64,000 bases of DNA from Hymenobacter glacieicola (GTDB lineage Bacteria; Bacteroidota; Bacteroidia; Cytophagales; Hymenobacteraceae): contig NZ_BMGS01000012.1 in assembly GCF_014640315.1 (NCBI RefSeq), positions 1 through 64,000 of the forward strand, written 5' to 3'. Within the stretch, counting starts at the first letter, position 1; the number at the start of each line of letters is the position of its first letter. The notes under the pieces were generated by a model, which was given only the letters and a program-made list of their open reading frames with translations, had not been told where the DNA came from and made no database searches. A program made the translations under genes and the position numbers. Shown here one piece after another: positions 33,863 through 41,536 of this stretch.

Positions 33863-35143
33863 TTATTGCTCCAGCACCTGGGCGCACGGGGTGTGCACAA
33901 CGCCCTGCACGCGCTGGGGCTGATAAAACTCATTGGTAACGAGCTTACCGCTCAGCACCGCGGGATGCACTGTGCCATCGGGCCACAGGGTGCGCAGGGA
34001 GTGGGCGGGCAGGTTGCCATGTTGGGTGGCCCGCTCCAGCGCCGCCTGGAGGGGGGCGCAGTCATCAGGGTGAATAGCCGTCAGCAGCAGCTCAAGAGGT
34101 AAGGTTTCTGCTTCCGTGGCGGGCCAGCCAAAGCAAGCCCGCGCCTGGGCGTTGCAATGGAACTGGTTCGTGACGACGTCCCACCACCACAGGCCGGTGC
34201 TGGTAGCAGTTAGGACCAACTGTAGTTGCTCTTCGCACTGAAGGCGGCGCTGCTGCTCGCGCTTCTGGTCTGAAATATCCCGCCACAACACGTGCAGCAG
34301 CAGCTCCCCATCCGTCTTGATGGGCGTGAGTACGGCTTCCACCCACATGTACTCCCCGGATAGGCGGCATAGCACGCCTTCACAGCGCTTGGAGCCCGAT
34401 GTCAGGGCTGCCGCTACCGATTCCTGAAAGTAGGTGGCTGAGCGTAAGCCGGGCCGTTGCTCTTCCGGAGCGAGGTCCCAGGGATAGTGACCCAGAATCT
34501 GGCTTTTGTCGGTGGCACCGAGTAGCTCTAACACGGCTGCGTTGCAATCCACGAACTGCTCGTTCTGCATTAGCGCAACGGCATCGGTACTCTGCTCAAA
34601 CAGGCGCCGGAATTTCTGCTCGCTGGCGGCCAGCACCAGGGCTACCTGCCGCGCATCTGTAATATCGAGCAGGGCCAGCAAGCACTGCTGCTCGCCTGCT
34701 GGGGAAGCGACCAGGGTACTTTCCAGCTGCACCGTCAGCGACTTGCCAATGGCCGTGCGCAACGTTACTACCCCGCTCTGCGGCAGGCTAGTTGCCAGCA
34801 TCTGCCCGAACAGGTACAGGAAATCCCAGCGCTGAATGGGCTCTACGAGCGTAGCAAAGGCAATTCCCGTCAGCTGACGCGGGTCTTGGTCGAGCAGGGT
34901 GCCGGCCTGTTGATTAAGCTCCAGAATAGAGCCGTCGGAACTGAGGGTGCAATAGGCCACCGGTGCCTGTTCGTACAAGCGCCGGTAATGAGCTCGGGCT
35001 GCCTCAGCCGCGGAGCAGGTGTGCCGCAGCTGCTCATAGCGCTCCGCCAGCGCCGCGTACGACAGCGCATCGGGGGCGGAAGCAGGGGCCGGGGCTGGGG
35101 AAGGCGAATGGTTGGTCGGGGAGGGAGGGGTAGTGCGACGCAT
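33863..35143 (-). CDS. PAS-domain-only sensory protein
   Basis: 426 residues. A Pro/Ala/Ser-rich start (1-30) and a short helix precede three PAS domains: about 50-165 (YEQAPVAYCTLSSDGSILELNQQAG), 172-290 (FRRLFEQSTDAVALMQNEQFVDCNAAV, then LLHVLWRDISDQKREQQRR) and 300-420 (LQLVLTATSTGLWWWDVVTNQFHCNAQA, then AIHPDDCAPLQAAL). There is no histidine kinase, GGDEF, EAL or other output domain, so it may work by binding a partner, or be a truncated kinase. No signal peptide or membrane segment. Convergent with purH; upstream is the mreB promoter region. Confidence 0.8.
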   Translation of the reverse strand: MRRTTPPSPTNHSPSPAPAPASAPDALSYAALAERYEQLRHTCSAAEAARAHYRRLYEQAPVAYCTLSSDGSILELNQQAGTLLDQDPRQLTGIAFATLVEPIQRWDFLYLFGQMLATSLPQSGVVTLRTAIGKSLTVQLESTLVASPAGEQQCLLALLDITDARQVALVLAASEQKFRRLFEQSTDAVALMQNEQFVDCNAAVLELLGATDKSQILGHYPWDLAPEEQRPGLRSATYFQESVAAALTSGSKRCEGVLCRLSGEYMWVEAVLTPIKTDGELLLHVLWRDISDQKREQQRRLQCEEQLQLVLTATSTGLWWWDVVTNQFHCNAQARACFGWPATEAETLPLELLLTAIHPDDCAPLQAALERATQHGNLPAHSLRTLWPDGTVHPAVLSGKLVTNEFYQPQRVQGVVHTPCAQVLEQ

Positions 35144-35442
35144 AAAACGTAAGGCAGACCACTGGTGCGGAGTTGAGCAAGCGTGGGCTGCCTGAGGGAA
35201 TGAGGCAGGTGAGGCGAGTATAAGTAACTAAACGCCAGCAGCGTTTACGGGAGCGGCGCGCGGCAATTCCCTTATAATATAGGGCATAGCAGATAATATT
35301 GCAGCGCTGAAAAGGCCGGAATTCAGCAGCAACTGTACGAACTCCAGCCCTGTGTACGTTAGGCCTGCCCTGCGGGGTGCCGCGTTGCCTGGTGTTTTGC
35401 CGGGCCGGGGGAGGGGAGCATCGGCCTTCGCTGAAACTTGCT
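35144..35442. other. Divergent region upstream of mreB
   Basis: About 300 bp between the PAS gene (minus) and the mreB promoter. An A+T-rich patch lies around 35270-35300 and is a possible PAS-gene promoter region. An open frame entering mreB from 35352 has no conserved content and is not taken as coding. Confidence 0.45.
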
Positions 35443-35450
35443 TACTTTTG
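35443..35450 (+). promoter_or_regulatory. Putative -7 box of the mre operon
   Basis: TACTTTTG, an exact TAnnTTTG match, followed by CCCCC. It is 54 nt before the mreB ATG. The 13-mer TACTTTTGCCCCC recurs upstream of ndk. Confidence 0.5.
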
Positions 35451-35504
35451 CCCCCACTTTTGACGGGCGCAACCAGCCCGTTCTCATTTACTTGCCGTTA
35501 CTCG

Positions 35505-36530
35505 ATGGGTTTCTTTAATTTTCTGACCAGCGACATTGCCATTGACCTGGGCACGGCCAACACCCTCATCATTCACAACGATAAAATCGTGGTGGATGAG
35601 CCGAGCATCATTGCCAAAGACCGCACGACCAACAAGGTAATTGCCGTGGGGCGGCAGGCGCAGCAGATGCACGAAAAAACCCACGACAACATTAAAACCA
35701 TTCGGCCCCTCAAGGACGGCGTAATTGCCGATTTCCACGCCGCTGAGGAGATGATCAAGGGCATGATCAAGATGATTGACACCCGGACGCGGCTGTTTCA
35801 GCCCTCGCACCGGATGGTCATCTGCATTCCCTCGGGCATTACGGAGGTAGAAAAGCGCGCCGTGCGCGACTCGGCCGAGCACGCCGGGGCCAAGGAAGTC
35901 TGGATGATTCAGGAACCCATGGCCGCCGCCATCGGCATCGGCATCGACGTGGAGCAGCCCGTGGGCTCCATGATTATCGATATTGGCGGGGGCACCACCG
36001 AAATTGCAGTAATTGCCTTGTCGGGCATCGTCTGCGACCAGTCCATCAAAACCGCCGGCGACGTCTTCAACCAGGACATTCTCGACTACATGCGCCGCCA
36101 GCACAACCTGCTGATCGGGGAGCGGAGCGCCGAACGTATCAAAATTGAAGTAGGCGCCGCCCTCACGGAGCTGGAAGTAACGCCCGCCGACTTTGAAGTG
36201 CGCGGCCGTGACCTGATGACGGGCATTCCGAAAGTAATCAAGGTAACGTCCTCGGAAATTGCCATTGCCCTGGATAAATCGGTGGCGAAAATCGAGGAAG
36301 CCGTGCTGAAGGCGCTGGAAATCAGCCCGCCCGAACTCTCGGCCGACATTTACGAAAACGGCATTCACCTGACCGGCGGCGGCGCCCTGCTGCGCGGCCT
36401 CGATAAGCGCCTGGCGGCCAAAACCAAGCTGCCCATCCACATTGCCGAGGACCCGTTGCGCGCCGTGGTGCGCGGTACCGGCGCTGCCATCAAAAATATT
36501 CCCGCTTTCCGCAGCGTCCTGCTGACGTAA
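35505..36530 (+). CDS. mreB: Rod shape-determining actin homologue MreB
   Basis: 341 residues from ATG 35505 (MGFFNFLTSDIAIDLGTANTL). The actin-fold phosphate-1 motif is DLGTANTLI, with phosphate-2 in IIDIGGGTTEIAVI and the adenosine motif in LTGGGALLRGLDKRL. QEPMAAAIGIGI and GDVFNQDILDYMRR are family-typical. MreB forms filaments on the inner membrane that guide elongation-phase peptidoglycan synthesis. First gene of mreB-mreC-mreD-mrdA-rodA; a palindromic heptamer array separates it from mreC. Confidence 0.96.
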   Translation: MGFFNFLTSDIAIDLGTANTLIIHNDKIVVDEPSIIAKDRTTNKVIAVGRQAQQMHEKTHDNIKTIRPLKDGVIADFHAAEEMIKGMIKMIDTRTRLFQPSHRMVICIPSGITEVEKRAVRDSAEHAGAKEVWMIQEPMAAAIGIGIDVEQPVGSMIIDIGGGTTEIAVIALSGIVCDQSIKTAGDVFNQDILDYMRRQHNLLIGERSAERIKIEVGAALTELEVTPADFEVRGRDLMTGIPKVIKVTSSEIAIALDKSVAKIEEAVLKALEISPPELSADIYENGIHLTGGGALLRGLDKRLAAKTKLPIHIAEDPLRAVVRGTGAAIKNIPAFRSVLLT

Positions 36531-36542
36531 TGTAGAGGAGCT

Positions 36543-36625
36543 AGAAGCTAGAAGTTAGGAGCTAGGAGCGACAGAGGTAACAGACAGCTGACTTCTTGGC
36601 TCCTAGCTTCTGACTTCTAGCTTCT
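36543..36625. repeat. Palindromic heptamer array between mreB and mreC
   Basis: The left arm 36543-36569 consists of tandem heptamers with consensus AGRAGYT. The right arm 36599-36625 is its complement over 27 nt, with two differences that are both G-U compatible. Further units run to 36637. The whole element starts 12 nt after the mreB stop and ends just before the mreC ATG. It can form a long hairpin in the mRNA. The heptamer make-up of the arms sets it apart from ordinary terminators. Confidence 0.85.
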
Positions 36626-36642
36626 GACTCCTAGCTTGTTCC

Positions 36643-37569
36643 ATGAATAATCTCCTCTCCTTTCTGTTTCGCTACCGGGGTATCCTCGTGTTTGCGTTGC
36701 TGGAGGTGGCGAGTTTATATCTGCTGATTCGGAATAGTACCTACCAGCGGGCGGCGTTTTTCAACTCCTCGAATGCCTACATCGGGCAGGTGCTGGACTG
36801 GCGCACCCAGGTGCAAGATTATTTTCGGCTGATTGAGGTGAACCAGGGCCTGATGAAGGAAAACGCCCTGCTGCGCGAGCAACTCTACCCCCCTGACCGA
36901 AGCAACCGTCAGGCCGATTCGCTACCGGTCAGTCCGGACAGCCTTACCCAGGCGCGGCTGGCCCAAGCGGGCCGCCCCGATTCTTTGCTGCTGGGGTTGC
37001 GCCAGTTGCCCGCCCACGACCCCGACTACCCCTTGCTGCCCGCCCGGGTAGTCAGCGGTACCCTGCGCCGCGTGGATAACTACCTGACCTTGAACGTGGG
37101 CACCGCTGATGGCGTGAAGGAAGGCATGGGGGTCGTGTCGGCGGCTGGGGTGGTAGGTCGGGTAAAGGTTGCCTCTGAGCATTATACCACCATTACGTCC
37201 GTGCTGCACTCCAAAACGCGCATTTCCGCCCGCATCCAGCGCGACGGCACCATTGGCACCATTCGCTGGCTCGGTGAAGATCCTACCCACGTGCTGCTCG
37301 ATGAAGTGCCCCGCCAGAATAAGCTCGTGCGCGGCGACACGGTGGTAACGTCGGGCTACAACGCCGTATTTCCGGAGGGCGTGCTCATTGGCACCATTGA
37401 TGGCTTCGTGAAGGAGCCGGACAAAAACTTCTGGACGGTGCGAGTAAAACTGGCCGTGGATTTCTCGCGCCTGATTTACGTGTACCTGGTCACGAGCCGG
37501 CCCAAAGTAGAGCGCGACACGGTGGAGGCGCGGGCAGGGGTATTGCCGGAAGGGGAGGTGAAGCCATGA
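36643..37569 (+). CDS. mreC: Rod shape-determining protein MreC
   Basis: 308 residues. One N-terminal membrane anchor (ILVFALLEVASLYLLI) is followed by a coiled-coil stretch (DYFRLIEVNQGLMKENALLREQLY) and a double beta-barrel periplasmic domain (YLTLNVGTADGVKEGMGVVSAAGVVGRVK, then GDTVVTSGYNAVFPEGVLIGTI). This is the MreC layout; it links MreB filaments to PBP2/RodA. The stop overlaps the mreD start (ATGA, 37566-37569), so translation is coupled. Confidence 0.93.
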   Translation: MNNLLSFLFRYRGILVFALLEVASLYLLIRNSTYQRAAFFNSSNAYIGQVLDWRTQVQDYFRLIEVNQGLMKENALLREQLYPPDRSNRQADSLPVSPDSLTQARLAQAGRPDSLLLGLRQLPAHDPDYPLLPARVVSGTLRRVDNYLTLNVGTADGVKEGMGVVSAAGVVGRVKVASEHYTTITSVLHSKTRISARIQRDGTIGTIRWLGEDPTHVLLDEVPRQNKLVRGDTVVTSGYNAVFPEGVLIGTIDGFVKEPDKNFWTVRVKLAVDFSRLIYVYLVTSRPKVERDTVEARAGVLPEGEVKP

Positions 37570-38102
37570 GGGGCGGCGTACTTGGTATTGTGTGGCAGTT
37601 ACTGCGCGGCGTGGGCTACGTGGCCCTCTACGTGCTGCTGATTAGCGGCACTGATTTCGTACTCTTCAACCTGGGCTGGTGCTTTATTTACCTGGGTTTT
37701 CTGCTGTTTCTGCCCATTGCTACCCCCATTGTGGTGCAGCTACTGCTGGGCTTTGTTACGGGCGTTACCCTGGATATTTTCTTTGATACCGGGGGCGTGC
37801 ACGCCGCCGCCGCCGTGCTGCTGATGTACCTACGGCCCTGGGTGCTGCGCCTGCTCACTCCCCGCGACGGTTACGACACCCAAGACTCGGTGAACATTCA
37901 CCAGATGGGCTGGCAGTGGATGGTGGTATACCTGGCTATGCTGACGGCCATGCACCACGCGGCTTTCTTCCTGCTGGAACTCGGCTCTTTTCAAGTACCA
38001 GGCATTACGCTGGCCAAAATCGTGGTCAGCACCCTGTACACCGGCCTCACCCTGCTGATTATCCAGCTGGTGTTTTTCCCTACCCGCCGCAGAAACAGGT
38101 GA
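37566..38102 (+). CDS. mreD: Rod shape-determining protein MreD
   Basis: 178 residues, five to six membrane helices, with a short Arg-rich C-terminal end (FPTRRRNR). Sequence alone is weakly conserved in this family. The call rests on size, membrane topology, LGFVTGVTLDIFFDTGGVHAAA (a D...F.....G.HA pattern common in MreD) and its place between mreC and mrdA with a 4-nt overlap to mreC. The stop codon lies inside the next palindromic repeat. Confidence 0.88.
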   Translation: MRGGVLGIVWQLLRGVGYVALYVLLISGTDFVLFNLGWCFIYLGFLLFLPIATPIVVQLLLGFVTGVTLDIFFDTGGVHAAAAVLLMYLRPWVLRLLTPRDGYDTQDSVNIHQMGWQWMVVYLAMLTAMHHAAFFLLELGSFQVPGITLAKIVVSTLYTGLTLLIIQLVFFPTRRRNR

Positions 38103-38200
38103 GATGGTGAGGTGGTGAGTTTGACGTTCTGATTGCACCTGTGGCGCAGTCTGCGCAGACAGAACGCAAACTCACCACCTCACTATCTCACCACCTCACC
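38098..38200. repeat. Palindromic octamer array between mreD and mrdA
   Basis: Left arm 38098-38130 contains octamer units of the type RTGGTGAG (ATGGTGAG at 38104-38111, GTGGTGAG at 38112-38119). The right arm 38161-38200 holds the complementary octamers (CTCACCAC and variants). The two pair over about 31 nt with one bulge and one G-U pair. A small nested GCGCAG/CTGCGC hairpin lies in the centre. The left arm starts within the mreD stop region, and the right arm ends 6 nt before a -7 box. Confidence 0.85.
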
Positions 38201-38206
38201 ATGTAG

Positions 38207-38214
38207 TATCTTTG
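38207..38214 (+). promoter_or_regulatory. Putative -7 box of mrdA
   Basis: TATCTTTG, an exact TAnnTTTG match followed by C, 49 nt before the TTG start of mrdA and immediately after the palindromic octamer array. No clear -33 TTG. It suggests an internal promoter for mrdA-rodA. Confidence 0.5.
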
Positions 38215-38263
38215 CAAATCCGGCGCGGGAGCCGGAACTGATTACCTCTCAGATTTTTCTGCT

Positions 38264-40102
38264 TTGCAATACCTCGAAGGCCGCAAGTACGTAGTCCAGG
38301 CAATTTTCCTGGCCGTCGCGCTGGTGTTTGCGACGCGCCTCTTCTACATCCAGGTGCTGGACGGCAGCTACAAGCTGGCCGCCGACCGCAACACGCTGCA
38401 GCGCATTGTGCAGACGCCCTACCGGGGCCTCATCTACGACCGGAAGGGACAGATTCTGGTGCAGAACACGCCCGTGTACGACCTGATGGTGACGCCCCGG
38501 GAAGTAAAGCAGCTGGACACGGTGCGTTTTGCCCAACTGCTGCAACTGCCCCTGGAAGAAGTGCGCGCTTCCCTGAAAGCGGCCCGGGCGTTTAGCCGCG
38601 TGAAGGCCTCGCCGCTGCTCCAGAACCTAAGCACGCCCGAGCTGGCCGCCATCCAGGACAACCTCATTGACTTCCCCGGCTTTAGTATCAAATCGCGGAT
38701 GGCCCGTTCGTACAACACCCACTCCATGGCCCACGCCCTGGGTTACGTGGGCTCTATCACGCCGGCCTTTCTGGAGAAACCCAAGTACGCTAAATACCAG
38801 CCCGGCGAGTTTCTCGGGATTACCGGGCTGGAGTCGTACTATGAGGAGCAGCTCATGGGCCGGCGCGGCGTGCAGTACCGCATGGTGAACGTGCGCGGCA
38901 TTGAGAAGGGCGCTTTCCGCGGCGGCGAGTTCGACACCCTGTCCGTGGCCGGGCAAGACCTGCACCTGAGCATCGACTCCGAGCTGCAGGCCTACGGGGA
39001 GCTGCTGATGCAGGGCAAGCGGGGCTCCATTGTGGCCCTGGACCCCAAAACCGGCGAGATTCTGGCCTTTGTGTCGGCCCCGATGTTTGACCCGGCCACG
39101 CTGTCGGGCAAGGGCATGGGCAACCGCTACATGGAGCTGCTCAACAACCCGGAGCGCCCCCTGTTCAACCGCCCTCTGATGGCTACCTACCCGCCCGGCT
39201 CCGTGTTTAAGCTGGTGAATGAGCTGGTGGCCCTGCAGATGGGCGTGGTACTACCCAACACTGGCTTTCCGTGCAACCAGCGGTTGGTGCGCTGCACCCA
39301 CAACCACGAGTACCCTAGCAACGTGGGCATTGCCATTAAGAACAGCTGCAACCCCTACTTCTACCAAGTGATGCGGGCGGCCGTGATGCGCGGCCGCTCC
39401 ACCAACCGCTTCGAGGATGCCCGCCTGGGCTTGGGCGAGTGGCGCCGGCAGGTGATGAAGTTCGGCCTCGGCGACCGGTTGGGGGTAGATATGTCCCAGG
39501 AAAAGAAAGGCCTGATTCCTTCCCCCGATTTCTACGACAAGCGCAACGGCTTTCACCGCTGGAATTACCGAACGGTATACTCCCTGAGCATTGGCCAGGG
39601 CGAAATCGGGATTACGGGCCTGCAGATGGCTAATGTGCTGGCTACCATTGCCAACCGCGGCTACTATTATACGCCTCATTTCGTGAAGAGCGTGGGGCAG
39701 GGCGGGCCGCTACCCCAGTTTCGGGAGCGGCACACGGTGGGCGTCGATCCGGTGCACTTTGAGGCCCTGATTCCGGGCATGCAGGCGGTAGTGGACGGGC
39801 GCGGCGGCACCGGGAACCTGGCTTCGCTGGCCGAGTTTGGCATTTCGGTAGCGGGCAAAACCGGTACCGTGCAAAACCCCCACGGCGACGACCACGCCAC
39901 CTTTGCCGCCTTCGCCCCGGCCGAAGACCCCAAAATTGCCATTGCCGTCTTCATCGAAAACGCCGGCTTCGGGGGCACTTCCGCCGCTCCTATGGCCGCC
40001 CTGATGATGGAAAAGTACCTGCGCGGCAACATTGCCCCCTGGCGCAAACGGTGGGAGTTCTGGCTCCAGGGCCCCGCCGAAAAATTCGTCCGACACCGTT
40101 AA
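38264..40102 (+). CDS. mrdA: Penicillin-binding protein 2
   Basis: 612 residues. The start is taken as TTG 38264, because the family-conserved N-terminus QYLEGRKYVVQAIFLAVALVFA follows at once and no upstream in-frame ATG exists. One membrane anchor, a dimerisation domain (RGLIYDRKGQILVQNTPVYDL), and a transpeptidase domain with SVFK (Ser313, Lys316), SCN (Ser361-Asn363) and KTG (532-534). GYVGSITPAFLEKPKYAKYQPGEFLGITGLE is PBP2-like. It cross-links peptidoglycan during elongation together with RodA. Its stop lies in the next inverted repeat. Confidence 0.95.
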   Translation: MQYLEGRKYVVQAIFLAVALVFATRLFYIQVLDGSYKLAADRNTLQRIVQTPYRGLIYDRKGQILVQNTPVYDLMVTPREVKQLDTVRFAQLLQLPLEEVRASLKAARAFSRVKASPLLQNLSTPELAAIQDNLIDFPGFSIKSRMARSYNTHSMAHALGYVGSITPAFLEKPKYAKYQPGEFLGITGLESYYEEQLMGRRGVQYRMVNVRGIEKGAFRGGEFDTLSVAGQDLHLSIDSELQAYGELLMQGKRGSIVALDPKTGEILAFVSAPMFDPATLSGKGMGNRYMELLNNPERPLFNRPLMATYPPGSVFKLVNELVALQMGVVLPNTGFPCNQRLVRCTHNHEYPSNVGIAIKNSCNPYFYQVMRAAVMRGRSTNRFEDARLGLGEWRRQVMKFGLGDRLGVDMSQEKKGLIPSPDFYDKRNGFHRWNYRTVYSLSIGQGEIGITGLQMANVLATIANRGYYYTPHFVKSVGQGGPLPQFRERHTVGVDPVHFEALIPGMQAVVDGRGGTGNLASLAEFGISVAGKTGTVQNPHGDDHATFAAFAPAEDPKIAIAVFIENAGFGGTSAAPMAALMMEKYLRGNIAPWRKRWEFWLQGPAEKFVRHR

Positions 40103-40187
40103 CTGTGTCATTCCGACCGGAGAGAGGAATCTGGAATAAGCCGCAAATGGTACACCCAGATGCCTTTCTCCGGTCGGAATGACAGTT
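40101..40187. repeat. Inverted repeat of the GTCATTCCGAC type between mrdA and rodA
   Basis: Left arm 40101-40134 and right arm 40155-40187 share the core TGTCATTCCGACCGGAGA and its complement, then continue with a few mismatches. The left arm starts in the mrdA stop codon, and the right arm ends 5 nt before the chosen rodA ATG. This motif type is, from memory, a common dispersed intergenic repeat in Bacteroidota and other bacteria. Confidence 0.8.
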
Positions 40188-40192
40188 TCTAT

Positions 40193-41491
40193 ATGCCCAC
40201 TTCTCCCGCCCGGTATTCGCGTAGCATCGACTGGCCTACCGTCCTGATTTATCTGCTGATGGTTGGGCTGGGCTGGCTGAACGTGTACGCGGCCAGCTAC
40301 TCGCCCGACGCCCCGGCCAGTCCGCTCAGCACGCTGGGCTTCCAGGACTTGATGGCCTTTAACTGGTTTAAGCAGATTCTCTGGATTGGCACCGCCATAG
40401 TCCTCATCGTGATTCTGCTGGTCGTCGACTACAAGGCGTACGATACGTTTGCCTTCGTTTTGTACGGGGTAATGATTGCCCTACTGGTCGTGACGCCGTT
40501 TATTGCCCGGCCCATTGCCGGCTCCCGCTCCTGGCTGGAAATTGGGCCCGTGCGCCTGCAGCCCGCCGAGTTTGCCAAGTTCATTACTGCCCTGGCCGTG
40601 TCGCGCTACATGGCGGGCATCAACTTGCGCCAGCAAAACTTCCGCGACCAGCTGGTGCTGGCTGGCCTGACGCTGCTACCCCCGCTGCTCATTATTGCTG
40701 CCAACGAAACCGGCCAGGCGCTGGTGTTCGGGGCCTTTCTGCTGGCGTACTTCCGGGAGGGGATGTCGCCCCTGATTTTGCTGATTCTGGCCGCTGCCGG
40801 CCTGATTCTGATTCTGGCTTTGCTGGTACCCAAGCTCTGGCTGATTGGGGCCTTCACGGTTATTCTGGGGCTGGTTTTTGCCTTCAACGTGCGCGTGTTG
40901 CGCCATCACCTGGTGTTGGCCCTGAGCGTGTGGGCGGTGGTAGTTGGTATGGTGTTCGGGGTCGACTTCTTTTTCAACAACGTGCTGCAGCCCCACCAGC
41001 GCAAGCGCATCGAGGTACTGATCAATCCTTCAGCCGACCCGTTGGGGGTAGGCTGGAACGTCACGCAGTCGAAAATTGCCATTGGCTCGGGTGGGCTGGC
41101 CGGCAAGGGCTTCCTGCAGGGCACCCAAACCAAGTTCGACTTCGTGCCCGAGCAAAGCACCGACTTTATTTTCTGCACGGTAGGCGAGGAGTGGGGCTGG
41201 GTCGGGAGCATGGTTACCATCATCCTGTTCATGGCCTTGCTGGCCCGCACGCTCTACGTGGCCGAGCGGCAGAAATCCGTGTTTGGACGCACCTACGGCT
41301 ACTGCGTGGCCAGCATTATCTTCTTCCACTTCTGCGTCAACATCGGCATGACCATTGGGCTGGCGCCGGTGGTGGGCATTCCGCTGCCCTTCTTCAGCTA
41401 CGGCGGTTCTTCGCTCTGGTCCTTTACCACCTTGCTCTTCATCTTGCTGGCCATTGATGCTTACCGCAAGCAGGACCTGGAGCGCTATTAA
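40193..41491 (+). CDS. rodA: Peptidoglycan glycosyltransferase RodA
   Basis: 432 residues from ATG 40193 (MPTSPARYSRSIDWPTVLIY); a frame from 40160 would begin inside the inverted repeat and is rejected. About ten spans of the SEDS family. Conserved pieces: GSRSWLEIGPVRLQPAEFAKFI, then NPSADPLGVGWNVTQSKIAIGSGGLAGKGFLQGTQ, FVPEQSTDFIFCTVGEEWGW and GIPLPFFSYGGSSLW. RodA polymerises glycan strands from lipid II in partnership with the PBP2 encoded just upstream. Last gene of the rod operon. Confidence 0.95.
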   Translation: MPTSPARYSRSIDWPTVLIYLLMVGLGWLNVYAASYSPDAPASPLSTLGFQDLMAFNWFKQILWIGTAIVLIVILLVVDYKAYDTFAFVLYGVMIALLVVTPFIARPIAGSRSWLEIGPVRLQPAEFAKFITALAVSRYMAGINLRQQNFRDQLVLAGLTLLPPLLIIAANETGQALVFGAFLLAYFREGMSPLILLILAAAGLILILALLVPKLWLIGAFTVILGLVFAFNVRVLRHHLVLALSVWAVVVGMVFGVDFFFNNVLQPHQRKRIEVLINPSADPLGVGWNVTQSKIAIGSGGLAGKGFLQGTQTKFDFVPEQSTDFIFCTVGEEWGWVGSMVTIILFMALLARTLYVAERQKSVFGRTYGYCVASIIFFHFCVNIGMTIGLAPVVGIPLPFFSYGGSSLWSFTTLLFILLAIDAYRKQDLERY

Positions 41492-41536
41492 TAGGTAGCG
41501 TTGGTTCCGTGGCTAAGCCGTAGCAACTTGCACCCC

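Noticed and set aside
36543..36637. Heptamer repeats considered as a CRISPR array
   Set aside because: Units are 7 nt with no spacers, and the two arms are complementary; no cas genes are present.
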